Of a DNA stretch of 64,000 bases, positions 43,690 to 52,279 are shown piece by piece. The notes beneath the pieces were generated by a model. It had not been told where the DNA came from. It worked only from the letters and a program-made list of their open reading frames with translations, and did no database searches. This DNA comes from Lewinellaceae bacterium (GTDB lineage: Bacteria > Bacteroidota > Bacteroidia > Chitinophagales > Saprospiraceae): assembly GCA_020636405.1 (NCBI GenBank), contig JACJXW010000007.1, positions 620,001 through 684,000 on the forward strand, written 5' to 3'. How positions within the stretch are numbered: the first letter of the stretch is position 1; the number at the start of each line of letters is the position of its first letter. The position numbers and the translations under genes were made by a program.

Positions 43690-44799
43690 ATGCGTAAAAG
43701 AATCTTGTTTTTGTTGGTATGTATCGGATTGAATGGAATTGGCTTTCCGGTTACACTGAAAGCCCAGGGCCCTGAAACACGTATTGACCCTGCTTATAAT
43801 GACGGCCCGTATATTTTCTATGAAGGAGAGCATGTGATCGCCAGGTGGTCGACTGCGGAAGGGCTCAAGGAGGACACCATAAAGGCCGGGCAGCCCATAA
43901 GAGTGGAAGCGGGAATCTCGGATTCTTTCGACCCTTCCTACCTGGACGTCCAGGCATCCTTTCAGCTTTCGCCGGTATCTGCCTTCAAAGGGGTGGATCG
44001 TATTGCCGCGGTCAGTGATATTCATGGGCAATATAGCCTGTTGCTGGACTTGCTCAAGGCACATCGCATCATCAATGGAGCAGGGAAATGGGCTTTTGGA
44101 AACGGCCATTTAGTCGTGGTAGGAGATATTTTTGACCGGGGGGATAAGGTGACCGAGTTGCTCTGGTTTATCCATAACCTGGAAAAACAGGCGCAGCAGG
44201 CTGGTGGTAAAGTACATTATTTGTTGGGGAATCACGAGGTGATGGCCCTGCAGGGGGACTTGCGGTACATCAATAAAAAATACAGGTATACGATGGCCCG
44301 GATGGGGCGGCCGTATGATGAACTTTTTGGAGCGGATACTTATCTGGGACGTTGGTTGCGCTCCAAGCCTGTAGCCATCTCCATCAACAAAACCGCATTT
44401 GTGCACGCGGGTTTTTCGGAGCCGTTCCTGGGCCTGGGCCTGACTTTCGACGCGATCAATTCTCTTTTTCAGGAAAAGATCATCGGTCAGCCGGAGGACA
44501 GTATTCTGGCAGACCCATTGCTCTCCTATCTCTATTCCGACCAGGGCCCGGTCTGGTACCGTGGCTATTTTGAGGAAGGTTTCACCAAATTACAGGCACA
44601 GCACATCCTGAGTAAACTGAAGAAAAAACACATTGTGGTTGGGCATACCTCCTTTTCATCAATACTTCCCTTGTTTGGAAACAAGATCATCGGTATAGAC
44701 TCGAGTATAAAAATGGGAGAAAGTGGAGAGCTCCTCCTGATTGAAAAAAAGAAACTTTATAGGGGTACTTTAAATGGGGAAAAGATAAGATTGAATTGA
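43690..44799 (+). CDS. Secreted metallophosphoesterase, PPP/Shewanella-like phosphatase type
   Basis: 369 residues from the ATG at 43690, signal peptide MRKRILFLLVCIGLNGIGFP to LKAQ; the frame from 43636 lacks a leader at its start. The phosphatase core is in order: SDIHGQ (D110, H112), GDIFDRGDKV, GNHEVMALQGD, HAGFSEPF and GHTSF. This is the PPP-type two-metal site as found in Shewanella-like phosphatases, which act on phosphoproteins. It stands directly upstream of five predicted secreted kinase-like genes, 22 bp from the first, suggesting that it removes what they add. Confidence 0.88.
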   Translation: MRKRILFLLVCIGLNGIGFPVTLKAQGPETRIDPAYNDGPYIFYEGEHVIARWSTAEGLKEDTIKAGQPIRVEAGISDSFDPSYLDVQASFQLSPVSAFKGVDRIAAVSDIHGQYSLLLDLLKAHRIINGAGKWAFGNGHLVVVGDIFDRGDKVTELLWFIHNLEKQAQQAGGKVHYLLGNHEVMALQGDLRYINKKYRYTMARMGRPYDELFGADTYLGRWLRSKPVAISINKTAFVHAGFSEPFLGLGLTFDAINSLFQEKIIGQPEDSILADPLLSYLYSDQGPVWYRGYFEEGFTKLQAQHILSKLKKKHIVVGHTSFSSILPLFGNKIIGIDSSIKMGESGELLLIEKKKLYRGTLNGEKIRLN

Positions 44800-44821
44800 G
44801 TAAACATTTAAACCCTTGACA

Positions 44822-45883
44822 ATGAAAATAAGGCTCTTACTCTTGGCAGCAATTTGCGGACTGCCAGGCGCCTGCTTATTGCAGGCGCAAAGTTCGGAAT
44901 CCAGCAGTACAGGACCCCTTACCCTTTTTGACTTCTTTCATCAACAGCAAGGCTCGTTACCCCTTTTGAAACTGGAGGCTGATTGGGCGCAATTGATCCA
45001 GGGAAAACTCAACGAGGAATACCAGCCGGGCATTTTGAGTTTTCAGGGGCCGGATGGCAATAATATAGGACTGGAGGTTTCAGCAAGGGCAAGAGGGAAT
45101 ACCCGAAAGGAAGTATGCCTGTTCCCTCCGCTTAAGATCAAGGCTGACCGCAAACAACTCCTTGAATTGGGCTTTCAACCCAGGAGTGTGTTAAAGCTTG
45201 TTTTGCCCTGTCAGAATGGGAAATCTAACTCGGAATGCCTATTGAAAGAGGCGCTGGCCTATCAACTGTTTGCGGTGATATTTCCCATTCACCATCGAAC
45301 GAAGGTTGTAGAACTACAAGGCTTGCAAAAAGGCAAAGAAAAATATGCCTTCTACGCCTTTCTAGTCGAAGAAGAAAAAGAATTTGCCACCCGGGTAAAT
45401 GGCAAACGGATCGAAAAAAAACGGATCAACACGATCGACCTGGAGCGCGATGCTTATGTAAAAATGTGTTTTTTTCAGTATATGATCGCCAATACGGATT
45501 GGTCGGCGCCTAATGGGCATAATCTCGAGATCCTTCAGCTACCAGGGCAAGAGAAGTTGGTTGCCATTCCCTATGATTTCGATTACGCTGGATTTGTCGA
45601 CACAGATTATGCTATTCCCCGATCATCCGTTCCCATTGAAAAGGTTACACAGCGGTTCTTTCTTGGAAAATATGTGAGTGAGGAAGAAGCATTGGAATGT
45701 GCTGAATTCTTTCTTTCAAAGGAAGAACAAATTTTACAGGTATGTAAGGAATTTGACTTGTTGCGGGACAAGTCCAGTGAGTTCATTCAGGAATTCCTGG
45801 CCGATTTTTTTGAAAAGCTAAAAGACGAGGAAGAGGTGCTGCAGACTTTTGTCACTATGCGGAGAAATGTTAAAAAAGAATGA
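44822..45883 (+). CDS. Secreted CotH-like predicted atypical kinase, paralogue 1
   Basis: 353 residues from the ATG at 44822; a TTG two codons upstream is not needed. The leader MKIRLLLLAAICGLPGA runs to LLQAQ. The conserved blocks are LFDFFHQQ, RARGNTRKEVCLFPPLKIKA (about 90-109), LLKEALAYQLF, FFQYMIANTDWS with D226, H233-N234, and IPYDFDYAG with D252 and D254. The order RxRGN, N-x-D, x-N, Y-D-x-D matches the CotH-type protein at 52280, whose family includes spore-coat protein kinases. Kinase activity is inference. It is the first of five tandem paralogues after the phosphatase gene. Confidence 0.75.
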   Translation: MKIRLLLLAAICGLPGACLLQAQSSESSSTGPLTLFDFFHQQQGSLPLLKLEADWAQLIQGKLNEEYQPGILSFQGPDGNNIGLEVSARARGNTRKEVCLFPPLKIKADRKQLLELGFQPRSVLKLVLPCQNGKSNSECLLKEALAYQLFAVIFPIHHRTKVVELQGLQKGKEKYAFYAFLVEEEKEFATRVNGKRIEKKRINTIDLERDAYVKMCFFQYMIANTDWSAPNGHNLEILQLPGQEKLVAIPYDFDYAGFVDTDYAIPRSSVPIEKVTQRFFLGKYVSEEEALECAEFFLSKEEQILQVCKEFDLLRDKSSEFIQEFLADFFEKLKDEEEVLQTFVTMRRNVKKE

Positions 45884-46969
45884 ATGGTAATACGAATGAA
45901 CAATAGCAGCCAGTTTCCGGCACTTGCATTTTCCTTATGCCTTTTGTGCCTGCAGGCTGCACAAGCTCAGGACATACCGGATGACGCCACCTTGTCGCCA
46001 GAATCGGACAAACCTTCTTTATTTGATTTTTTTTATAGCCGTACCGATTCCATTCCGGCCCTTACCTTGAAGACAGACTGGGGCCTGCTGATCCGAACCA
46101 AACAGGACGAAAAATACCAGCCGGGTGTTTTGGGATTCGTCAATCAAGATGGCAGGAAGGTGGAACTGGATGTTGAACTGAGGGCCAGGGGCAACGCCAG
46201 AAAAAAGGTGTGCCAGCTTCCTCCCCTCAAGATCAAAGCAGGAAAACGATACCTCCGGGAGCTGGGGTTCAACCCGGAGTACAAATTGAAGCTGGTCCTG
46301 CCTTGCCAGCCCGGCAAAGCCCATGAGGATTGTCTGCTGCGAGAAGCGTTGGCCTACGAACTGTGCTCGATGGCCATCCCCATTCATTTTCGGACAAAAA
46401 TAGTAACGCTCCAGTGCTGGCAGGACGATAAAGAGAAGCATACCCATTATGCCTTTCTGATCGAGGAAAAAGAAGAGTTGGCTGCCCGCCTGAACGGCCG
46501 CCTGCTGACCCGTGGTGAGATCAGGGTAACCGCTTTGGAACGGGATCTCTACCTGAGAATGTGTTTCTTTCAACACATGATCGCCAACACAGACTGGTCG
46601 GTCTCCAGCAGGCACAATCTGCAATTCCTGCATTTGCCCGGCTACAATAGAGTAGTGGCGGTGCCTTATGATTTCGATTATGCGGGGTTGGTGAATACTT
46701 CCTATGCTATTCCCGGTTCCACTATTCCTGTTGAGGACGTTTCCCAGCGGTACTTTCAGGGCGAAGAGATAACACAGGAAGAAGCCCGGGAGTGTGCCGC
46801 ATTTTTCCTGTCCAGGCGCGAACAGGTCCTTCAGCGTTGCCAGTCATTTGATATGCTGAAGGAAAAATCCAGGGAGAGTGTTCGGGACTTTTTAGAGATA
46901 TTTTTTGATATACTATCCGACGAGGAATTAATGCTTCAGACTTTCGCGAATGCGAAGGACGGAGATTGA
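45884..46969 (+). CDS. Secreted CotH-like predicted atypical kinase, paralogue 2
   Basis: 361 residues from the ATG directly after the previous stop; a second ATG four codons on is possible. The leader ends near LQAAQAQ. Diagnostic blocks are LRARGNARKKVCQLPPLKIKA, LLREALAYELC, MIANTDWSVSSRHN and VPYDFDYAGLVNTSYAIP. All candidate catalytic and metal residues seen in paralogue 1 are kept. The immediate head-to-tail placement indicates one transcript with it. Substrate is unknown. Confidence 0.75.
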   Translation: MVIRMNNSSQFPALAFSLCLLCLQAAQAQDIPDDATLSPESDKPSLFDFFYSRTDSIPALTLKTDWGLLIRTKQDEKYQPGVLGFVNQDGRKVELDVELRARGNARKKVCQLPPLKIKAGKRYLRELGFNPEYKLKLVLPCQPGKAHEDCLLREALAYELCSMAIPIHFRTKIVTLQCWQDDKEKHTHYAFLIEEKEELAARLNGRLLTRGEIRVTALERDLYLRMCFFQHMIANTDWSVSSRHNLQFLHLPGYNRVVAVPYDFDYAGLVNTSYAIPGSTIPVEDVSQRYFQGEEITQEEARECAAFFLSRREQVLQRCQSFDMLKEKSRESVRDFLEIFFDILSDEELMLQTFANAKDGD

Positions 46970-47015
46970 CAACACCTAACGGCACAACATTCTAACACCC
47001 GTAAACTCAAAAACT

Positions 47016-48065
47016 ATGGGAAATCTTTATTCTTCTTTGTTAGCCGCAATGGCACTATTATGGACTTCATCCCTTCCCGCTCAGAATGCAGCGGACACAG
47101 CAACCGAAACATCCGCCCCTTCTCTTTTCGAATTCTTTCATCAGCAGGAAGACTCTCTGCCTCTCCTTCGGCTGGATACCGAATGGGGATTGCTGGTGCG
47201 CAATAAAATGAAAGAGGAATACCAAGCCGCTACTTTGTCCTTTCGTCAGGATGATGGCAGCATGGCGAAGCTGGATGTGAAGATCCGGGCAAGAGGTAAT
47301 GTCCGAAAGGAAGTATGCTTTTATCCGCCCATTAAGATCAAGGCGAAGAAAAAGCAGCTGAGTGCACTCGGGTTCAATTCGCAAAATGAACTCAAACTGG
47401 TTTTTCCCTGCAAAAATGGCAGCAGGTACGAAGAATGCATGCTTAGGGAAGCCCTGTCCTACCGCTTCTATGAGGCTATTCATCCCATTCATGTTCAGAC
47501 GAAAATCGTGAGGCTGGAGGGGTGGCAGGAGGATACTCAAAGGCATACCTTCTACGCTTTGCTGGTAGAAGATGAGGAGAATCTGGCTGCCCGGTTGGAC
47601 GCCAAGGTCGTCAGGCAGGGAGTATTGAGGTCTTCCGCTTTGGAGCGGGATTCCTACCTGAAGATGTGCTTCTTTCAATATATGATCGCCAACGTGGATT
47701 GGTCGGTTGCCAACAAGCACAACCTGGAAGTACTCGCCGTACCGGGTTTTGACCGGATGATCATTGTGCCTTATGATTTCGATTATGCCGGGTTTATTGG
47801 CTCGCATTATGCCGTTCCTGCTCCTAGCCTGCCCATCAAAGATGTAAATCAGCGGTATTTTTTGGGATATGACGTTACAAAAGAAGAAGCCCTCAGTACC
47901 GCCCGGTTTTTTCTTTCCAGGAAAGAAGAAATTCTGAGCATGTGTGCATCTTTTGAATTGATGGAAGAAAAGGAGCGGGTTTCTATGCAGCGGTATTTAT
48001 CCAAATTCTTCGATCTTCTGGAAGATGAAAAAAAGGTAATCCGGACTTTTGCCAACGCTGATTGA
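47016..48065 (+). CDS. Secreted CotH-like predicted atypical kinase, paralogue 3
   Basis: 349 residues, signal peptide MGNLYSSLLAAMALLWTSSLPAQ. The blocks are IRARGNVRKEVCFYPPIKIKA, LREALSYRFY, MIANVDWSVANKHN and VPYDFDYAGFIGSHYAVP. It is closer to paralogues 1 and 2 than to 4 and 5. It starts 46 bp after paralogue 2 with no terminator seen between them. Confidence 0.75.
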   Translation: MGNLYSSLLAAMALLWTSSLPAQNAADTATETSAPSLFEFFHQQEDSLPLLRLDTEWGLLVRNKMKEEYQAATLSFRQDDGSMAKLDVKIRARGNVRKEVCFYPPIKIKAKKKQLSALGFNSQNELKLVFPCKNGSRYEECMLREALSYRFYEAIHPIHVQTKIVRLEGWQEDTQRHTFYALLVEDEENLAARLDAKVVRQGVLRSSALERDSYLKMCFFQYMIANVDWSVANKHNLEVLAVPGFDRMIIVPYDFDYAGFIGSHYAVPAPSLPIKDVNQRYFLGYDVTKEEALSTARFFLSRKEEILSMCASFELMEEKERVSMQRYLSKFFDLLEDEKKVIRTFANAD

Positions 48066-48142
48066 GGGGCCGTATGCTGTAATTGTTACCTTTCATTTTC
48101 GTTTCCGGAGTGCACCAGGCCACTACTGAAAACCCAGTTAAT

Positions 48143-49258
48143 ATGAAAAAACTAAACACCAGGTTTATCCTGCCTTCCAAAAACAGGGCCCTTTTCCCAT
48201 TCATCATGGCATTGTCTTTCTTCTTATACCCCTATCCTTCCGGGATACTTCAGGGCCAACCGGATGCTGAAGAAAAAAGTATTTTTGACTACCTGAGCAA
48301 AGAAGGCGCCATCATTCAGTTGGTGTTGGAAACAGATCTGAACGAGTTGATCAACAACCGGATGAGGGGAGACTACCAGCCGGCACAACTCTTTTTTGTG
48401 GAGGAGGGAGACAGCATTCAACTGGAGGTTGATGTTATCCCCAGGGGCAACTACCGGCGCAGGATATGTGATTTTCCTCCCATCCTGTTGAATTTCTCCA
48501 AAAACTATTTGGCCGGGAGAGGCCTGAATAAGGAATACGATAAAATGAAACTGGTGTCGCATTGTCAGAAAGAACAGGGAGCACAGGACCAGCTTCTAAA
48601 AGAATTTTTAGCCTATAAGCTTTACAACGTGGCCAGTCATGCCAGCTACAGGGTCCAGCTGGCCCGCATCACTTACAAGGACAGCAAAGGAAAACAAAAA
48701 AATATTGAACAATATGGCATCCTGATCGAAGATACTGATGAGATGGCGCACCGCATCGGCGGCTTGGAATGCGATTGCAGAAACTATCCGGCAGACAGTA
48801 TCGCTACTGCTGAGGAAAACACCATGGCGGTCTTTCAGTATATGATCGGAAATGAGGACTGGAGCCTTCAGATGCTTCGAAATGTCAAATTGATCCGGCC
48901 TTATAACGGCGGCAGGATCATTCCCGTACCCTACGATTTTGATTTTTCCGGCTTCGTCAACGCTTCGTATGCTGTACCCAGGTCTCAACTCGGTATCACT
49001 GATATCCGACAGCGGATCTTTTTGGGCAACCCTGCGAGCGAAGAAAGGCTCACCGAAACACTTAAGGCTTTTGATCGCCAACGGGAACAGTTCCGGGCCA
49101 CCGTTCAAAATTTTGAAGCACTTAGCGGGTTTGAACGAAAGTCGGCCCTCAAATACCTGGATGGTTTCTTCAAGAAAAAACAACAGAGCAAACTGGTAGC
49201 CGAAGTGGCCGAAAAGAGGGCCGCGCTAAAGGAAAATGCTGCTGTCAGTAATTATTGA
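48143..49258 (+). CDS. Secreted CotH-like predicted atypical kinase, paralogue 4
   Basis: 371 residues from the ATG at 48143 (MKKLNTRFILPSK, then a hydrophobic segment ending SGILQGQ). The blocks are IPRGNYRRRICDFPPILLNF, LLKEFLAYKLY, MIGNEDWSLQMLRN and VPYDFDFSGFVNASYAVP. The RGN, N-x-D-W and DFD residues remain, but the histidine before the second asparagine is replaced by Arg (RN rather than HN). Paralogues 4 and 5 form a subgroup. The Lys/Ala-rich C-terminus may be a coiled coil. Confidence 0.72.
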   Translation: MKKLNTRFILPSKNRALFPFIMALSFFLYPYPSGILQGQPDAEEKSIFDYLSKEGAIIQLVLETDLNELINNRMRGDYQPAQLFFVEEGDSIQLEVDVIPRGNYRRRICDFPPILLNFSKNYLAGRGLNKEYDKMKLVSHCQKEQGAQDQLLKEFLAYKLYNVASHASYRVQLARITYKDSKGKQKNIEQYGILIEDTDEMAHRIGGLECDCRNYPADSIATAEENTMAVFQYMIGNEDWSLQMLRNVKLIRPYNGGRIIPVPYDFDFSGFVNASYAVPRSQLGITDIRQRIFLGNPASEERLTETLKAFDRQREQFRATVQNFEALSGFERKSALKYLDGFFKKKQQSKLVAEVAEKRAALKENAAVSNY

Positions 49259-49377
49259 CCTTCGAAAACAAGTGTTAAATGCTGGAAACTTTATTTAAAG
49301 GGTACGGACGTTTCTTGCACCTTGTTTTGCTATCCTGAATTTCGGCCCTGGGTTATAGGGCAAAAAATACAGTTCTT

Positions 49378-50484
49378 ATGAAATCCCACCATTCTACAAA
49401 CCTATTGCCGGACTATTACTTACCCAGGTTGATGGACATGGCGGTAACGATAATATTCCTGGCGGGGTTCTCGACCGGCGTCCTCTACGGCCAGACGGAG
49501 CAACAGCGCCCGGAAAGCCTTTTTGACTTTCTGAGCAAGAAGGGACAGTTTATAGAGTTGACTCTGCGAACCGATATGGACGAGCTGATCAACCATCGGC
49601 GCCGGGAAGATTATCAGCCGGCCGAACTCTTCTATTCCGAGGAAAAAAAGCAAGAGAGGAAATGGGACATAGGGGTGGTACCCCGGGGGAATTACCGCCG
49701 CCATGTATGTATTTTTCCTCCCATCCGTTTCAATTTTTCCCGAAACCAATTGGAAGAACAGGGATTGAGCCCCGATTTCGATAAAATAAAAGTCGTTGCT
49801 CATTGCCAGGAGGGAGAAGAGGGGGATAACTATATTCTGAAAGAATTTCTGGTTTACAAAATCTACAACCAGCTGACCCCGAACAGTTACCGGGTACAAC
49901 TGGCAAGGATCACCTATTTGGACACGGAGGGGAATTACAAGAAATTCAAGCACTTCGCCATTCTGATCGAGGAGACTGATGAAATGGCCCATCGTTTGGG
50001 TGGGGCCGAGTTTGAAGAGTATAACCCCCCTCCTGAAGCTTTCAACACCGAGGCGGAAAACCTTATGGCTGTTTTCCAGTATATGATCGGCAATGAAGAT
50101 TGGGATTATCCTATGATCCGAAACATGAAGTTGATACAGCCCAGCGATAGCAGCGGACTCATTCCCATCCCCTATGACTTTGATTTCTCCGGCCTGGTCA
50201 ATGCGCCTTATGCTATTCCAAGTGCCCAGTATGGCCATTCTACGCTACAGGAGCGCATATTCTTGGGGTATCCAGTGAGAAAAGAACAATTGCGGAAAAC
50301 CCTGGAGCATTTTCATCTTTACAGAAGCAACATCCGTGCGGTTATCAAAGGCTTTAAACTGCTCCGCTTCTCAGAGCGTATGCGGGCCATCGATTACATC
50401 GAGTCTTTCTTTGCCAGCGAAGGTTCCCTGATCAGGGAAAACGCCGTGAAATTCAAAGAACAAAAACCTGGCGAGGATTATTAA
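49378..50484 (+). CDS. Secreted CotH-like predicted atypical kinase, paralogue 5
   Basis: 368 residues. The N-terminus is long (MKSHHSTNLLPDYYLPRLMD) before the hydrophobic leader ending GVLYGQ; an internal start at MDMAVT is possible. The blocks are VPRGNYRRHVCIFPPIRFNF, LKEFLVYKIY, MIGNEDWDYPMIRN and IPYDFDFSGLVNAPYAIP. It pairs with paralogue 4 by sequence. Its stop overlaps by 4 bp the convergent alcohol dehydrogenase gene, marking the end of the array. Confidence 0.72.
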   Translation: MKSHHSTNLLPDYYLPRLMDMAVTIIFLAGFSTGVLYGQTEQQRPESLFDFLSKKGQFIELTLRTDMDELINHRRREDYQPAELFYSEEKKQERKWDIGVVPRGNYRRHVCIFPPIRFNFSRNQLEEQGLSPDFDKIKVVAHCQEGEEGDNYILKEFLVYKIYNQLTPNSYRVQLARITYLDTEGNYKKFKHFAILIEETDEMAHRLGGAEFEEYNPPPEAFNTEAENLMAVFQYMIGNEDWDYPMIRNMKLIQPSDSSGLIPIPYDFDFSGLVNAPYAIPSAQYGHSTLQERIFLGYPVRKEQLRKTLEHFHLYRSNIRAVIKGFKLLRFSERMRAIDYIESFFASEGSLIRENAVKFKEQKPGEDY

Positions 50485-51518
50485 AAGGTGACCACCGTCA
50501 CGCCTGCCCCCTGGAAAGTATCCATGGCCATCAGTTTCTGTGCGCCTTCCTCCAGGCTTACTCTTTGCCCGATCATTTGTTCCGGGCGTAGTATGCCGGA
50601 CCGGATCATCTGCATCACCCCTGGGTATCGGTGGGCCTGCATACCGTGGCTGCCCAGTATTTCCAGTTCCCGGGCGATTACAACGTGCATGGGGATCTCC
50701 GGGTTGGCCTCCGGGCCAGCCATCAGTCCAATCTGTATGTGCCGCCCCCGTTTGCGCAGGCATAAGATGGAATTCCGGCAGGCTTCCCGGCTGCCCAGTG
50801 CGTCAACAGACAGGTGAGCGCCTCCCTGGGTAACTTCCTGAACGGCCAGGGGTACATCCTCCGTTTCCCGGGCATTGATGCCGGCTACGGCCCCCGCCTT
50901 TCGGGCAAAATCCAGCTTCTCCGCATCAATGTCTACCGCAACAACACTTGCTCCCATCGCAGCCGCGATCATGATGGCCGAAAGGCCAACCCCGCCGCAT
51001 CCGTGTACTGCAACCCATTCACCGCCCTGTAGCCTCCCCTGGGCCACGACGCCCCGATAGGAGGTGATAAAGCGGCAACCCAGGATAGCTGCCGTATCGA
51101 ATTCCATATCTTCCGGCAGGCGGACCAGGTTGTGATCGGCGAATGGCAACCGTACATATTCGGCGAAGGAGCCCCATCCGGTAAACCCTGGCTGAAAGTA
51201 GTGGTCGCAGATCTGCTGGTTACCTGACAGGCACTGCGGGCAATGGCCGCAGCCCAGGCAGAAGGGGACGGTTACCCGATCGCCCCGCTGCCAGTTGCGT
51301 ACGCCTTTTCCGGCTTCTTCCACTATTCCCGCCAGTTCGTGGCCGGGCACATGAGGCAGGCAGACGTCGGCATCGTGCCCCATCCAGCCATGCCAGTCGC
51401 TTCGGCACAATCCCGTGGCTTTCACCCGGATGATGACATCACCCGGCCCCGGTTCCGGCTCCGGTACCTGCCTGGCCTCGATAGGCCCCTGAAATTGTTC
51501 GTATATAGCTGCTTTCAT
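50481..51518 (-). CDS. Zinc-dependent alcohol dehydrogenase (MDR family)
   Basis: 345 residues from the ATG at 51518, whose ATGA overlaps the upstream stop; a longer start at 51536 is less likely. The catalytic zinc region is GLCRSDWHGW and GHELAGIVEEAGKGV. The structural zinc cysteines are CLGCGHCPQCLSGNQQIC. The NAD-binding turn is VHGCGGVGLSAIMIA. It oxidises alcohols or reduces aldehydes with NAD(P); the substrate is unknown. It is co-transcribed with a DUF5995-like gene. Confidence 0.9.
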   Translation of the reverse strand: MKAAIYEQFQGPIEARQVPEPEPGPGDVIIRVKATGLCRSDWHGWMGHDADVCLPHVPGHELAGIVEEAGKGVRNWQRGDRVTVPFCLGCGHCPQCLSGNQQICDHYFQPGFTGWGSFAEYVRLPFADHNLVRLPEDMEFDTAAILGCRFITSYRGVVAQGRLQGGEWVAVHGCGGVGLSAIMIAAAMGASVVAVDIDAEKLDFARKAGAVAGINARETEDVPLAVQEVTQGGAHLSVDALGSREACRNSILCLRKRGRHIQIGLMAGPEANPEIPMHVVIARELEILGSHGMQAHRYPGVMQMIRSGILRPEQMIGQRVSLEEGAQKLMAMDTFQGAGVTVVTF

Positions 51519-52210
51519 AGTTTCGGATTTATCCATTTTGCTTTGCGCAGGACACTAGCCTCCAGTTGCCGGCGCAATTCTTCCCGATCTGCTTCATTTC
51601 GGCAGGCAAGCATAGCCTGTGCATTATCCCATACCTCCTCGCGCCAGCTGCTGATCAGGGTGGATAGGAAGCGCTCATCCAGGCGGCCCAGCAGGCGGTC
51701 GATAATGTCCATGATGGGATCATAGCGTTCCACAACCTCGTCCTGTACCCGGTCAATGGTTTCGGCAATGACCTGATTGACCATCCGGTGGTCGCTCCGG
51801 CGTTTCCGGCGGCCTTCTTCGGAGAGGGAATGCCATTCGGGGTGCAATACCTCGTAGAGCGTGAGTACCAGGTCGTAGTTGATGTGCGCATTGACACCAA
51901 GCAGCAAATGCTGAAGCACATGCAGTGACTGATGAAGAGATGCTTCATGTACCTGACGCCAGGCTTCAGGCACTTTTTCGTCTCCACAGTCGTAACAAAC
52001 CAATGCATCAAAATAATAATCGGCGAACCGGTGGAGCAGTTGGCTTACCCAGGGGCCGTCCTGAAAACGGGTAGCATCGATGGCTTCCAGCATGTTTTCG
52101 GTCATCATGGCATAACAATAAAGGAAAATAGCGCGGCGGTCGCCGGCTGATTCCCATTGCTGAGCCTGCATGCGCATACGTTCTACTACTCCCGAATGGC
52201 TAGTCATCAT
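51515..52210 (-). CDS. DUF5995-like helical protein
   Basis: 231 residues, almost all helical, no signal peptide. Recognisable blocks are HRFADYYFDALVCYD, LLGVNAHINYDLVLTL and DRVQDEVVERYDPIMDIIDRLLGRLDE, which fit the DUF5995 family as I remember it. Several histidines and aspartates suggest a possible metal site. It is translationally coupled to the alcohol dehydrogenase downstream. The role is unknown. Confidence 0.7.
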   Translation of the reverse strand: MMTSHSGVVERMRMQAQQWESAGDRRAIFLYCYAMMTENMLEAIDATRFQDGPWVSQLLHRFADYYFDALVCYDCGDEKVPEAWRQVHEASLHQSLHVLQHLLLGVNAHINYDLVLTLYEVLHPEWHSLSEEGRRKRRSDHRMVNQVIAETIDRVQDEVVERYDPIMDIIDRLLGRLDERFLSTLISSWREEVWDNAQAMLACRNEADREELRRQLEASVLRKAKWINPKL

Positions 52211-52279
52211 TCGTTGGATGAATTTTAAGCTAAAATAAGCCTATTATCCCCTAACTTTAAAGTTCTATAAAAAACAAAC

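Noticed and set aside
44822..45883. Lipoprotein call for CotH-like paralogue 1 (LPGAC)
   Set aside because: The -3 position is Pro rather than Leu/Val and the other four paralogues have ordinary signal peptides.
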